Assembly: GCF_001019715.1 (NCBI RefSeq)
Contig: NZ_BBXJ01000001.1
Coordinates: 2,232,001-2,296,000 of the forward strand
Length of the DNA: 64,000 nt
Reading direction: 5' to 3'
Source: Rodentibacter caecimuris
GTDB lineage: Bacteria; Pseudomonadota; Gammaproteobacteria; Enterobacterales; Pasteurellaceae
Part shown: one piece after another, positions 31,256 through 43,084 of the stretch
How positions within the stretch are numbered: the first letter of the stretch is position 1
How the letters are laid out: each line of letters opens with the position of its first letter
Position numbers and translations under genes: made by a program
The notes under the pieces: generated by a model
The model's input: only the letters and a program-made list of their open reading frames with translations
Database searches by the model: none
What the model was told of the DNA's origin: nothing

Positions 31256-31402
31256 AACTTATCCTTTCTCATCTTAAAAATAAATTGGCGGTATCATATC
31301 AAAAGATCGCTTCTTTTTTAATGAGATAGTTCAAAACACGCGGTAAAAATGCTATATTGCGTGCAATTTCAGCCTGTTTATCACGCCTATTACATTTTTT
31401 AT

Positions 31403-32026
31403 ATGACAAATTACCATGATATGGCGCTGGCTCTTGCCGGCATTTATCAATCCACTGCATTGGTCAATCAACTTGCGATGAAAGGCAAAGTGGAAAATCA
31501 GGATGCTTTTCACGCTACCATCAATTCTCTTTTTCAAACCCAACCGGAAAACACGCTTGCCGTTTTTGGTGGGCAAATTCATTATCTAAAACTAGGTTTG
31601 GAAACACTTATTGAACAACTGTCCACCCTTGATGATAAAAATATCGTAAATTATTGGAGCAATTTATTGGGCTTGGAAAATATCCTGAATAAAAACCCTA
31701 AAGCAAAATCCGAACTGGCACAACGTATTCAACGCTTGCAGGAACAACTGGCGTATCACAAATTGCTTGACGAACAGATGATGTCCATTATGGCTAATAT
31801 TTATATTGATGTAATTAGCCCTTTAGGACGACGAATTCATATTGTTGGTGACGAAAATTATCTACAACAACAATTTGTGCAAGACAAAGTTCGAGCCTGT
31901 TTGCTTGCCGGTATTCGTGCTACCGTGCTATGGCGACAAGTAGGTGGCAATAAATGGCGATTATTATTCTTCCGCAGCAAAATAATTAATGTCGCGAAGG
32001 AAATCTATTCAACAATTTATTCTTAA
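31403..32026 (+). CDS. hflD: High frequency lysogenization protein HflD
   Basis: HflD is a peripheral membrane protein. In E. coli it counters lambda CII and lies with mnmA and purB. I chose the start MTNYHDMALALAGIYQSTALVNQLAM (31403), which gives 207 residues and matches family N-termini; the frame stays open to 31349 but the extra residues are not conserved. Other traits: LAVFGGQIHYLKLGLETLIEQL, SELAQRIQRLQEQLAYH and VRACLLAGIRATVLWRQVGGNKWRLLFFR. It is 33 bases upstream of purB, the ancestral order, with mnmA displaced. Confidence 0.93.
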   Translation: MTNYHDMALALAGIYQSTALVNQLAMKGKVENQDAFHATINSLFQTQPENTLAVFGGQIHYLKLGLETLIEQLSTLDDKNIVNYWSNLLGLENILNKNPKAKSELAQRIQRLQEQLAYHKLLDEQMMSIMANIYIDVISPLGRRIHIVGDENYLQQQFVQDKVRACLLAGIRATVLWRQVGGNKWRLLFFRSKIINVAKEIYSTIYS

Positions 32027-32029
32027 TGA

Positions 32030-33427
<1,398 letters not shown>

Positions 33428-33439
33428 TTTAGCATGATA

Positions 33440-33478
33440 AAGTGCGGTTAAAATTGAGTGAGAATTTTGACCGCACTT
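33440..33478. terminator. Long uptake-signal stem after purB
   Basis: AAGTGCGGTTAAAATT (33440-33455) pairs with AATTTTGACCGCACTT (33463-33478), a 16-bp stem with one mismatch and a 7-base loop, between convergent purB and the GDPD-like gene. It probably terminates both, though T-runs are weak. Confidence 0.65.
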
Positions 33479-33519
33479 ATGAATAACCATGTTTGATTCG
33501 ATTACCAAATACTAAAGTA

Positions 33520-34422
33520 TTAATGCATTAAAGAAGAAAAGTATTTAGGAGAATCAACCATCACACCATCAACCCCTAATTTACTGGCCAAATCCAGATC
33601 TTCTTTGGTTTTTATACCGAATAAAATAATATGTTGGGGTGTTTGTCTAAAACATTTTATATCTTCCGCTGACCAAGCCAGTAGCGCTTCACTTATCCCT
33701 TCTCCCAATGTAAAAGTTTCAACGACTTTAACTTTCCGATAAAGTTCAAAGCCGTGCCAGTATTCCGCTTTTAACGGTGTCGGGCAGTGATTACTATTTA
33801 ATGCCGTTTCGACTAAATATTGTCGGGTAAGATCCCGTGAAGCAAAAACCGGTATTTCAGCTGATAACATCTCTGTAAATGCTTTATTTGTAGAATACAC
33901 TCTCACTCGGTTAAACGCCTTATGTTTGGTCAGCACTTGTAACAGCGCATTTTTCATACTGATAGGATCAGCATCGGGCGATTTGAGATCCAAATAGAAA
34001 AAGGTTTCCGGATAAGACGTTAAAATATCGTCTAAACTGGGAATACCAATATCTTTATTGCGATAGGGGTAACCATCATTCGGTTTGAAATAATATGCCG
34101 CATCCAATTTTTTTAATTCAGCGGCAGAATATTCTGAGACAACCCCTTTAGCATTGGTATTTACCGATAAATCTTTAGGACGATATAGAACGGGAATGTT
34201 ATCTTTTGATAATTGAATAGTAATCCAAATTGCATCTGCTTTATTTTTCAGCGCTTCATTGATTGCAAATGAAGTATTTTCGGGAGCATCATCTTTTCCG
34301 GCGCGATGAGCAATCAATTGTAACTGTTGAGCAGAACTTGAAAAGGATAATTCAGTTGCATACAAGATTTTCGGCAGGAATATAATCATCGATGCGGAAA
34401 ATAAAATTCGGTAAATAAACAT
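33520..34422 (-). CDS. GDPD-fold exported protein with altered catalytic residues
   Basis: The 300-residue protein has a signal peptide (YRILFSASMIIFLPKILYA) and a glycerophosphodiester phosphodiesterase-like domain. The first active-site block is kept: H39-R40 (LIAHRAGK) and E48-N49-T50. The metal ligands that should follow as E-x-D are replaced in AIWITIQLSKD (W66 and T68), and the second catalytic His is replaced in VLYRPKDL (Y80-R81). So it is either a pseudoenzyme or a subfamily with a different chemistry. The C-terminal half keeps a TIM-barrel look (FYLDLKSPDADP, VRVYSTNKAF, GVDGVMVDSP). It should be periplasmic. Confidence 0.72.
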   Translation of the reverse strand: MFIYRILFSASMIIFLPKILYATELSFSSSAQQLQLIAHRAGKDDAPENTSFAINEALKNKADAIWITIQLSKDNIPVLYRPKDLSVNTNAKGVVSEYSAAELKKLDAAYYFKPNDGYPYRNKDIGIPSLDDILTSYPETFFYLDLKSPDADPISMKNALLQVLTKHKAFNRVRVYSTNKAFTEMLSAEIPVFASRDLTRQYLVETALNSNHCPTPLKAEYWHGFELYRKVKVVETFTLGEGISEALLAWSAEDIKCFRQTPQHIILFGIKTKEDLDLASKLGVDGVMVDSPKYFSSLMH

Positions 34423-35947
<1,525 letters not shown>

Positions 35948-35973
35948 TCTTTGGTTGATTTAAACCGAAATCG

Positions 35974-36008
35974 CACCGCACTTTTAGGAAAAAGTGCGGT
36001 GTTTTTTT
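35974..36008 (+). terminator. Terminator after eno
   Basis: CACCGCACTTTT (35974-35985) and AAAAGTGCGGTG (35990-36001) form a 12-bp stem with an AGGA loop, then seven T residues. This is the strongest uptake-signal terminator in the window. Confidence 0.92.
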
Positions 36009-36019
36009 AAGGTGTTTTT

Positions 36020-36658
36020 ATGACTATACCCACTCATTCACTGCTAACCGAGCCTTGGCTCACTTGGGCGATTGAAATCCAAAGCATTGCACAAAACGGT
36101 CTCACTTATTGTAAAAATATCTACGATATTGAACGTTATGAACGCTTACGTGATCTCTCTGCGGAAATGCTAAGCTATAAAACGGCACTCCCAACAGAAA
36201 CCGTGAAAAATCTTTTTTGCAGTGAAGAAGGCTATCAAACGCCCAAAGTGGATACGCGTGCAGTAACTTTCCAAGATGATAAAATTTTGCTGGTGCAAGA
36301 AAATGATGGGCTTTGGTCATTACCCGGCGGTTGGTGTGATGTATTGGAAACTATTCATAGCAATACAATAAAAGAAGTAAAAGAAGAAGCGGGACTTGAG
36401 GTAGAGCCCACTTTCATTATTGCCATTCACGATCAACATAAACACAATTTTCCGCCTTTTGCCTATCGTGTATTAAAAACCTTTGTGATGTGTGAGCAAT
36501 TAAGTGGTGAATTTCAATCAAACAGCGAAACCTTGCAATCCGATTATTTTGCGTTAGATGAACTGCCACCCTTAGACGAAGCCAAAAACACACCTGCACA
36601 GATTGCACTTTGTTTTCAAGCACGTCATAGTAAGTCGTGGACAACACTATTTGATTAG
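36020..36658 (+). CDS. NUDIX hydrolase with N-terminal NUDIX-associated domain
   Basis: The 212-residue protein has a helical N-terminal region (LTWAIEIQSIAQNGLTYCKNIYDIERYERLRDLSAEML) typical of a subset of NUDIX hydrolases, then a NUDIX domain. The NUDIX box is GGWCDVLETIHSNTIKEVKEEAGLEV (residues ~108-133), with K where consensus has R before EUXEE. It hydrolyses some nucleoside diphosphate linked to another moiety; the substrate is unknown. It heads a run of five closely spaced plus-strand genes ending at 39573. Confidence 0.9.
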   Translation: MTIPTHSLLTEPWLTWAIEIQSIAQNGLTYCKNIYDIERYERLRDLSAEMLSYKTALPTETVKNLFCSEEGYQTPKVDTRAVTFQDDKILLVQENDGLWSLPGGWCDVLETIHSNTIKEVKEEAGLEVEPTFIIAIHDQHKHNFPPFAYRVLKTFVMCEQLSGEFQSNSETLQSDYFALDELPPLDEAKNTPAQIALCFQARHSKSWTTLFD

Positions 36659-36666
36659 GAAAAATT

Positions 36667-37086
36667 ATGTTACATCTCACCCTTGAGGATCAACTCTTCC
36701 TCGGACAACCCAAACAAGTCGGCACTCATTCAACCCAGTATGATCACCTTGCCGTGATGTTTGAAGATGACGGCGAAACCGGCTATTTTTATGCGTTGGA
36801 TATGCGCCAAAATGCCCAACCGATCGTTGATGTCCTGCACGTTTATAATGTGGATTCCACCTCAAATCATCATGAAGCCCGCAAATTGGAAATTTGTTGG
36901 GATGAAAGCGGTTATTTAGCGTTACTTTTAATCAATGGTTATCCGCACGCAGTATTTGATTTTGCCCGTTTAGTCGGTTATAACAGTAGCAAACATCCAC
37001 AACCGAATTTAATGAGTATGTGGACAAGGGAAGAAATCACCAATGAAAAAGCCGAGCAATGGCTTGGCGTGAAAACCATCAAATAA
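36667..37086 (+). CDS. DUF2251 protein
   Basis: This 139-residue cytoplasmic protein matches the DUF2251 family common in Pasteurellaceae: YDHLAVMFEDDGETGYFYALDM, VDVLHVYNVDS, KLEICWDESGYLALLLINGYPHAVFDFA and the terminal WLGVKTIK. No catalytic motif or membrane segment is visible. It starts 8 bases after the NUDIX gene and its stop abuts the yigB ATG, so it is in the same operon. Function is unknown. Confidence 0.78.
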   Translation: MLHLTLEDQLFLGQPKQVGTHSTQYDHLAVMFEDDGETGYFYALDMRQNAQPIVDVLHVYNVDSTSNHHEARKLEICWDESGYLALLLINGYPHAVFDFARLVGYNSSKHPQPNLMSMWTREEITNEKAEQWLGVKTIK

Positions 37087-37791
37087 ATGAAATTTTACCG
37101 CAATCCACATCCTTTCAAAGTCATCAGCTTTGATTTGGACGACACCCTTTATGACAACCGTGATGTGATTCGCCGCGCGGTTTCACGGTTTGTACAATAC
37201 ACACAAACCCTAACCCAATGCCCTACCTTTGAAACGGAATGGTTGGCTTGGAAAGATCGTATCGCACAGGAAAATCCGCTATTAAGCGAAGATGTCACAG
37301 AGTGGCGAAAAGAAGCATTACGCCAATTTTTACATGCACAAAACAAAAGTGCGGTAGAAATTGACCGCACTTTATCCCTTGCGATGAATGAATTTCTGCA
37401 TTGGCGTCATCAAATTGATTTACCGCAAGAGACATTTCGCATACTAAATGAATTAAAAAACCGCTATAAGCTCAGTGTTATTACAAATGGCAACGTTGCT
37501 CCTTCACGCATAGGTTTATCACAATTTGATCTGGTTCTGCGTGGCGGCGAGCATGGCAGAGCGAAACCCCACAAAGATTTATTCCTACAAACCGCCGATT
37601 ATTTTAATGTTTCACCACAGGAAATTCTGCATGTGGGCGATCACCTAACCACGGATGTACAGGGAGCAATCCAAGCGGGTTGCCAAGCGGTGTGGATTAA
37701 TTTATCTGATAATCAGATCGCTGACTTCACCACAGCTACCCTACTACCAACTTTAGAAATCAATCACTTAACTGAACTGTTATTATTATGA
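37087..37791 (+). CDS. yigB: HAD-family FMN-pathway phosphatase YigB
   Basis: YigB-type HAD phosphatases dephosphorylate the riboflavin intermediate 5-amino-6-(5-phosphoribitylamino)uracil and related substrates. The 234-residue protein has HAD motif I FDLDDTLYDNRDVIRRA, motif II SVITNGN, the lysine motif RAKPHKDLF and motif IV HVGDHLTTDVQGAIQAGCQAVW. The long cap domain (QTLTQCPTFETEWLAWKDRI) and overall pattern fit YigB. Two uptake signals lie inside the gene around 37345-37370. It overlaps the next gene by 4 bases (ATGA). Confidence 0.88.
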   Translation: MKFYRNPHPFKVISFDLDDTLYDNRDVIRRAVSRFVQYTQTLTQCPTFETEWLAWKDRIAQENPLLSEDVTEWRKEALRQFLHAQNKSAVEIDRTLSLAMNEFLHWRHQIDLPQETFRILNELKNRYKLSVITNGNVAPSRIGLSQFDLVLRGGEHGRAKPHKDLFLQTADYFNVSPQEILHVGDHLTTDVQGAIQAGCQAVWINLSDNQIADFTTATLLPTLEINHLTELLLL

Positions 37792-38390
37792 AAAAGAAAA
37801 ATCAAATCCTCGTTACACTCTCTATTGTCGCCTTACTTGGCGGTTGTTCGGAGGAAGAAGTACAACGTGATGTGTACCATTCCCTTGACGACTGCCTTGC
37901 CGATTGGAAAAAAATTGAATTATGCGAAGCGGATAAAACAACCGAAAATACGCAAACGCAAGCGCAAAATGCAAACCAACAATCACAAAACGGCAATTCG
38001 CTTTCCGGTTTAGGATTGCGTAATAACGGTGAAAATACCAATAACAATGAGTGGCAAAATGCCAATCAAACTCAAACTGAGCAAAATAATGCGACCGGAG
38101 AAACCTCCGCCAACGTAGAAAGCGATGATCCCTCTTTGGGTGCCGCTATTGCCGGCGGTGTGATGGGTTATGTGGCAGCTCAAGCCATTAGTAATTTCCT
38201 CGGGCCGAGCTATCATCCGGGCAATCGTGCGGTTTCTACCCCTAGCGGGCAAGTTATCCAACCTCAAACTAATCGTTCTGTGGGGAAACCTATGTTGGTA
38301 AAAGGCAAAGCGGGGAGTATGAACAGCAAACCAATTGCACGCGGCGGCTTTAGCAGCCCAAGCCATTCAAACCGTAGTAGCGGAGGGTAA
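37788..38390 (+). CDS. YgiB-like DUF1190 lipoprotein
   Basis: The 200-residue protein starts with a lipoprotein signal ending SIVALLGGCSEEE. The DUF1190/YgiB pattern follows: VYHSLDDCLADWKKIELCE with paired cysteines, then a low-complexity Gln/Asn-rich linker (NTQTQAQNANQQSQNGN), then PSLGAAIAGGVMGYVAAQAISN and a Gly/Ser tail (ARGGFSSPSHSNRSSGG). E. coli ygiB precedes ygiC exactly as here. Function is not established. The N/Q-rich linker is long and probably variable between strains. Confidence 0.88.
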   Translation: MKKKNQILVTLSIVALLGGCSEEEVQRDVYHSLDDCLADWKKIELCEADKTTENTQTQAQNANQQSQNGNSLSGLGLRNNGENTNNNEWQNANQTQTEQNNATGETSANVESDDPSLGAAIAGGVMGYVAAQAISNFLGPSYHPGNRAVSTPSGQVIQPQTNRSVGKPMLVKGKAGSMNSKPIARGGFSSPSHSNRSSGG

Positions 38391-38391
38391 G

Positions 38392-39573
38392 ATGAAACGC
38401 ATAAGCGGTTTTCCTACCCGCCCTGATATGGTGCAACAACTGTTAGATGTGGGGTTTGATTATTACAATTTACCTTCCAGCGACGGTTCTCACTATTGGT
38501 CGGATAATGTCGCCTACGAATTTACCTTGGCTGAGATCGATCGTATTGAAGATACCACCAATGAACTTCACTCAATGTGTTTAAATTTTGTTGCCGATGA
38601 AATCAAGCAAGGCGATTATGCCTATTATCGTTTCACCGATTTACAAAAGCAGCTGATTGAAGACTCATGGCATAAACAAGCGCCCTATTTATACGGACGT
38701 TTTGATTTTGGTTATGACGGTGAAAATTTAAAAATGTTTGAATACAATGCCGATACGCCGACGTCTTTATTAGAGGCCGCTGTCGTGCAATGGCAATGGC
38801 TGGAGCAAATTGAAGGGTTACAACATCGTGACCAATTTAATTGGATCCACGAAGAATTACTCAAACATTTCAGCTTTCTCAAACAACAGAGCGGAAAAAG
38901 CGATTTCTATTTCAGTGCCATGCAAGAAGCCGGACGAGAAGACTGGGGCAATTTAGATTACCTTGCAGACGTTGCTTATAATGCCGGCTGGCATATCCAC
39001 CAACTTGCAGTGGAAGACATTGGTTATAACAAAGACAGCAAAGAATTTGTTGATTTAAACGACACGCCGATTGAAATGCTTTTCAAACTCTATCCTTTGG
39101 AATGGTTAAGCGGGGCGGAGTTTGCTCAACATATCCCGACAGCCAATACGCATTTTATTGAGCCGGCTTGGAAAATGTTATTAAGTAACAAAGCATTACT
39201 CGCAAAATTATGGCAGCGTTATCCTAATCACCCGAATTTACTGCCTGCTTATTTCAACAAATTTGATATTACCGATCGCAATGCCATTTGGGTAAAAAAA
39301 CCACTGCTTGGTCGGGAAGGGGCTAACCTATTCTATTATGAAAAAAATAATGGCGTAGAATTTGCCGCTAAAGGTAGCGAACACTCAGCGTTCTATGATA
39401 CGTCCGGTTATATTTATCAACAGAAATTTGAGCTGCCAAATTTTGATGGTATGTATCCTGTTATCGGCTCTTGGGTCATTGGTGATGTGGCGTGCGGCAT
39501 GGGATTACGTGAAGATTTCACCGCAGTGACGGGCAACGATAGTCATTTCGTCCCGCATTATTTTGTACCATAA
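38392..39573 (+). CDS. Glutathionylspermidine synthase family protein YgiC-like
   Basis: I use the start MKRISGFPTRPDMVQQLLDVGF (38392), one base after the ygiB stop; it gives 393 residues. This is the YgiC/YjfC branch of the glutathionylspermidine synthase ATP-grasp family, which lacks the amidase half of Gsp. Conserved blocks are YGRFDFGYDGENLKMFEYNADTPTSLLEAAVVQWQWLE, WKMLLSNKALLAKLWQRYPNHPNLLPAYF, WVKKPLLGREGANL and the final PVIGSWVIGDVACGMGLRED. It should form an amide bond using ATP; the substrate is unknown. Confidence 0.92.
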   Translation: MKRISGFPTRPDMVQQLLDVGFDYYNLPSSDGSHYWSDNVAYEFTLAEIDRIEDTTNELHSMCLNFVADEIKQGDYAYYRFTDLQKQLIEDSWHKQAPYLYGRFDFGYDGENLKMFEYNADTPTSLLEAAVVQWQWLEQIEGLQHRDQFNWIHEELLKHFSFLKQQSGKSDFYFSAMQEAGREDWGNLDYLADVAYNAGWHIHQLAVEDIGYNKDSKEFVDLNDTPIEMLFKLYPLEWLSGAEFAQHIPTANTHFIEPAWKMLLSNKALLAKLWQRYPNHPNLLPAYFNKFDITDRNAIWVKKPLLGREGANLFYYEKNNGVEFAAKGSEHSAFYDTSGYIYQQKFELPNFDGMYPVIGSWVIGDVACGMGLREDFTAVTGNDSHFVPHYFVP

Positions 39574-39619
39574 TTTAACCGAGAACAGACAAAATAAAGG
39601 AAAATTGAGAAACTAAAAA

Positions 39620-39644
39620 CGGCAGAATAACCTGCCGCTTTTTT
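39620..39644 (+). terminator. Terminator after ygiC-like gene
   Basis: CGGCAG (39620-39625) pairs with CTGCCG (39632-39637), followed by CTTTTTTG. It closes the five-gene NUDIX-to-ygiC operon. Confidence 0.88.
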
Positions 39645-39672
39645 GTTTATCTAATATCGTCATCACTGATCA

Positions 39673-40533
39673 ATGTACAACTCAATGAACAAATACAATT
39701 TAGCATTATTAAAAGTACATGGCACGGCAGTGCTTTTTGGTGCGTCCGGCATTTTTGGGGCATTAACCACAAGCGAGGCGGACACGCTCGTACTCGGACG
39801 GGTTTTAATTGCCTCCGCTATTTTAATTTTATATTTCCTTTACCAAAAACAACCGCTTGCCAAAATAACGAAAGGGCAATTTGGGCAACTAATGCTCTCC
39901 GGAGTGTTACTGGCTATCCACTGGGTTACGTTCTTTGTCGCCGTAAAAGTAGGCGGCGTAGCATTAGCCACGCTGGGTTTTGCCAGTTTTCCCGCTTTTG
40001 TCGCCCTATTTGAGTCTGTTTTTTTCAAAGAAAAATTATACGCCAAAGATATTATCTTACTGATAGCCATCACCATCGGTTTAATTTTGGTAACACCGGA
40101 TTTCAATTTCAGCAGTGAAAATACCCAAGGGTTACTCTGGGGCATTTTATCTGCGGTTGCTTATGGCATACTTGCCGTGGTAAACCGTAAAAGCATGAGT
40201 AAACTTTCAGGTCTGCAAGCCAGTTTTTGGCAATATTTAGCGGCGGCAATTTTCTTACTGCCTTTCTCCGGCGACAAATTATTCGCTGTGTCGGCAATAG
40301 ACTGGTTTTGGATCTTCTGTATCGGTTTTTTATGCACCAGTGTGGCTTATACTCTGTTTATTTCCAGCCTTGACACCATCAACGCCCGTACTGCCTCAAT
40401 GATTATCTCGCTTGAACCTGTTTACAGCATTGCATTGGCATGGTGGTTGTTTGGCGAAACGCCTAGCGTAAAAATGCTGATCGGCGGTTCAATTATCCTG
40501 CTTGCGGTTGCGTGGTCAAATTTGAAAAAGTAA
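39673..40533 (+). CDS. EamA/DMT family transporter
   Basis: This 286-residue protein has ten hydrophobic helices and two EamA repeats, as in drug/metabolite exporters: LLKVHGTAVLFGASGIFGALTTSEADTLVLGRVLIAS, IHWVTFFVAVKVGGVALATLGFASFPAFVALFESVFFKEKL and, in the second half, LLWGILSAVAYGILAVVNRKSMSK and TINARTASMIISLEPVYSIALAWWLFGETPS. The substrate is unknown. An alternative ATG at 39685 (MNKYNLALLK) is equally likely; neither has a strong ribosome site. Confidence 0.9.
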   Translation: MYNSMNKYNLALLKVHGTAVLFGASGIFGALTTSEADTLVLGRVLIASAILILYFLYQKQPLAKITKGQFGQLMLSGVLLAIHWVTFFVAVKVGGVALATLGFASFPAFVALFESVFFKEKLYAKDIILLIAITIGLILVTPDFNFSSENTQGLLWGILSAVAYGILAVVNRKSMSKLSGLQASFWQYLAAAIFLLPFSGDKLFAVSAIDWFWIFCIGFLCTSVAYTLFISSLDTINARTASMIISLEPVYSIALAWWLFGETPSVKMLIGGSIILLAVAWSNLKK

Positions 40534-40623
40534 AAAAGAAACCACACGCGATACATAAACGAGAGATTTATCCCACATTATTTGCAATAACATAATACGA
40601 TGGTTTCCACCCTACCCACTTAA

Positions 40624-41547
<924 letters not shown>

Positions 41548-41551
41548 AGGG

Positions 41552-41581
41552 AAAAGTGCGGTTAAATTTGACCGCATTTTT
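41552..41581 (+). terminator. Uptake-signal terminator after murQ
   Basis: AAAAGTGCGGT (41552-41562) pairs with ACCGCATTTTT (41571-41581). One arm has the degenerate ACCGCATTT, leaving one mismatch in the stem. Confidence 0.7.
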
Positions 41582-41671
41582 ACTGATAGGATAAAATCTG
41601 TCCCGCTATTTATCATATTGATTTTTAAATAGCATAATCAATTCTATATAGGAACAAAATTGGAACATACT

Positions 41672-42055
41672 ATGAAAAAACTTTTTACTTTTATTGCCGT
41701 TGCCATCACTGCCATTTCTACTTTTGCTTCATCAACAGACGCCATTAATCTTCGTGATGAAATGATTATTATGGCGCAACGTTTAAATTTTGCTAATCGT
41801 GCCGACTCCGTTGAAGAATTTCAAAACAGCATGACAAAATTTATTGATGCAGCAGAAAAATCCAAAGCGACCCTGCCGCCGAAATGGAACGGCGATACCT
41901 CACAATTTTCAGGCTACCAACAAGGTTTACAAAAAGTCATTGATATTGCCACGCAAGCATCGGAATTAGCGAAACAGAATAAATTAAATGAAGCGAAAGA
42001 AAAGCTCAACGAGCTACCGGAACTCAGAAAAATGTATCATAAATTATATAAATAG
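41672..42055 (+). CDS. Cytochrome b562-like periplasmic protein
   Basis: The start ATG at 41672 has GGAAC upstream; it gives 127 residues. A signal peptide (KKLFTFIAVAITAISTFAS) leads into a four-helix bundle. By alignment with E. coli cytochrome b562 the heme-ligand methionine is kept in NLRDEMIIMAQRL and the histidine in KMYHKLYK at the C-terminus. There is no CXXCH, so heme would be non-covalent. The KATLPPKW segment between helices also matches. It may shuttle electrons or bind heme in the periplasm; its role is not known. It appears monocistronic. Confidence 0.83.
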   Translation: MKKLFTFIAVAITAISTFASSTDAINLRDEMIIMAQRLNFANRADSVEEFQNSMTKFIDAAEKSKATLPPKWNGDTSQFSGYQQGLQKVIDIATQASELAKQNKLNEAKEKLNELPELRKMYHKLYK

Positions 42056-42184
42056 CTTTACGCTATTTTATGTAATTTTTTTGTCTAAAAATCCCCGCTT
42101 ATCTCTCTTGAAATCAACCCTATAATGGTGTTAAATCTACACCTCTTATAGGGTTATTCATTTAGTCATTTTTAGAAGGGTTTT

Positions 42185-42994
42185 ATGTGTCAATTACTTG
42201 GCATGAACTGTAACACGCCAACAGATATCGTGTTTTCTTTTGAAGGTTTTCGTCGTCGTGCAGGCTTAACAGGATGTCATTCCGACGGTTTCGGTATCGC
42301 TTTTTTTGAAGGGCGAGGAGTACGGATTTTTCGAGATAATCGTCCCGCCTCCCATTCCCCAATCGCCGATTGTGTAAAACAATATCAAATAAAATCACTC
42401 AATGTGATTGCACACATTCGTAAAGCCACACAGGGCGAGATAAATATTGAAAATACCCATCCTTTTATTCGCGAAATTTGGGGGGAAAATTGGGTGTTTG
42501 CCCATAATGGTAATTTAAAAGATCTACCGGATATGTCCGAGAGTTTCTGCCAACCGATAGGTTCAACCGATTCTGAAGCCGCGTTTTGTTACATGGCTGA
42601 ATATTTAAAAAATCGCTTTCGTAAAAAACCGACGGATATGCAAATTTTTGAGGCGATTCAAGATATTACCAAAAAACTGGCAACACACGGCACATTCAAT
42701 TTTATCCTCTCTAACGGTGAATGGATGCTCGCCCACTGCGCAACCAATTTGCATTACCTCACGCGAAAAGCACCTTTCGGTAAAGCCTGTCGTATTGATG
42801 ATGATGGTGTTATTGATTTTAACGATTATGCCAAAGCCGGTGATAAAGTCACTATTATCACCACCTTCCCGCTCACAAAGGATGAATCTTGGACAAAAAT
42901 GGAAAACGGCGGTTTCGTCTTGTTCAAAGATGGGGATAAAGTGGCAGAAATTATCGGCGTAGAGAAAGAAGCGGTAGATGACGGCACACTATGA
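42185..42994 (+). CDS. Class II glutamine amidotransferase (YafJ-like)
   Basis: The 269-residue protein starts MCQLLGMNCNTPTDIVFSFEGF. After Met removal Cys becomes the N-terminal nucleophile of the class II (Ntn) amidotransferase fold. Other conserved parts are GCHSDGFGIAFFEGRGVRIFRDNRPA, VIAHIRKATQGE, ENTHPFIREIWGENWVFAHNGNL, and STDSEAAFCYM. It matches the YafJ/EgtC-like family of single-domain amidotransferases; the amide acceptor is unknown. The ribosome site is weak (AAGGGTTTT). It is convergent with gor. Confidence 0.9.
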   Translation: MCQLLGMNCNTPTDIVFSFEGFRRRAGLTGCHSDGFGIAFFEGRGVRIFRDNRPASHSPIADCVKQYQIKSLNVIAHIRKATQGEINIENTHPFIREIWGENWVFAHNGNLKDLPDMSESFCQPIGSTDSEAAFCYMAEYLKNRFRKKPTDMQIFEAIQDITKKLATHGTFNFILSNGEWMLAHCATNLHYLTRKAPFGKACRIDDDGVIDFNDYAKAGDKVTIITTFPLTKDESWTKMENGGFVLFKDGDKVAEIIGVEKEAVDDGTL

Positions 42995-43036
42995 TTCCGT
43001 TGGATTTACACCAATAGGTTTCATTCATCAACAAAC

Positions 43037-43068
43037 AAAAGTGCGGTTAAAATTAACCGCACTTTTTT
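43037..43068. terminator. Bidirectional terminator between yafJ-like gene and gor
   Basis: AAAAGTGCGGTTA (43037-43049) pairs with TAACCGCACTTTT (43054-43066), a 13-bp stem with flanking A- and T-runs. It is the last exact uptake signal before a gap of ~10 kb. Confidence 0.85.
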
Positions 43069-43084
43069 ATTATTCTCGAAAAAA

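Noticed and set aside
31349-31402. Longer N-terminus of hflD
   Set aside because: The extra 18 residues are not family-like, and the TNYHDMALALAGIYQS start matches other HflD proteins.
41660-41671. Upstream TTG start for the cytochrome b562-like gene
   Set aside because: The ATG at 41672 has a better spaced GGAAC, and the signal peptide begins there as expected.
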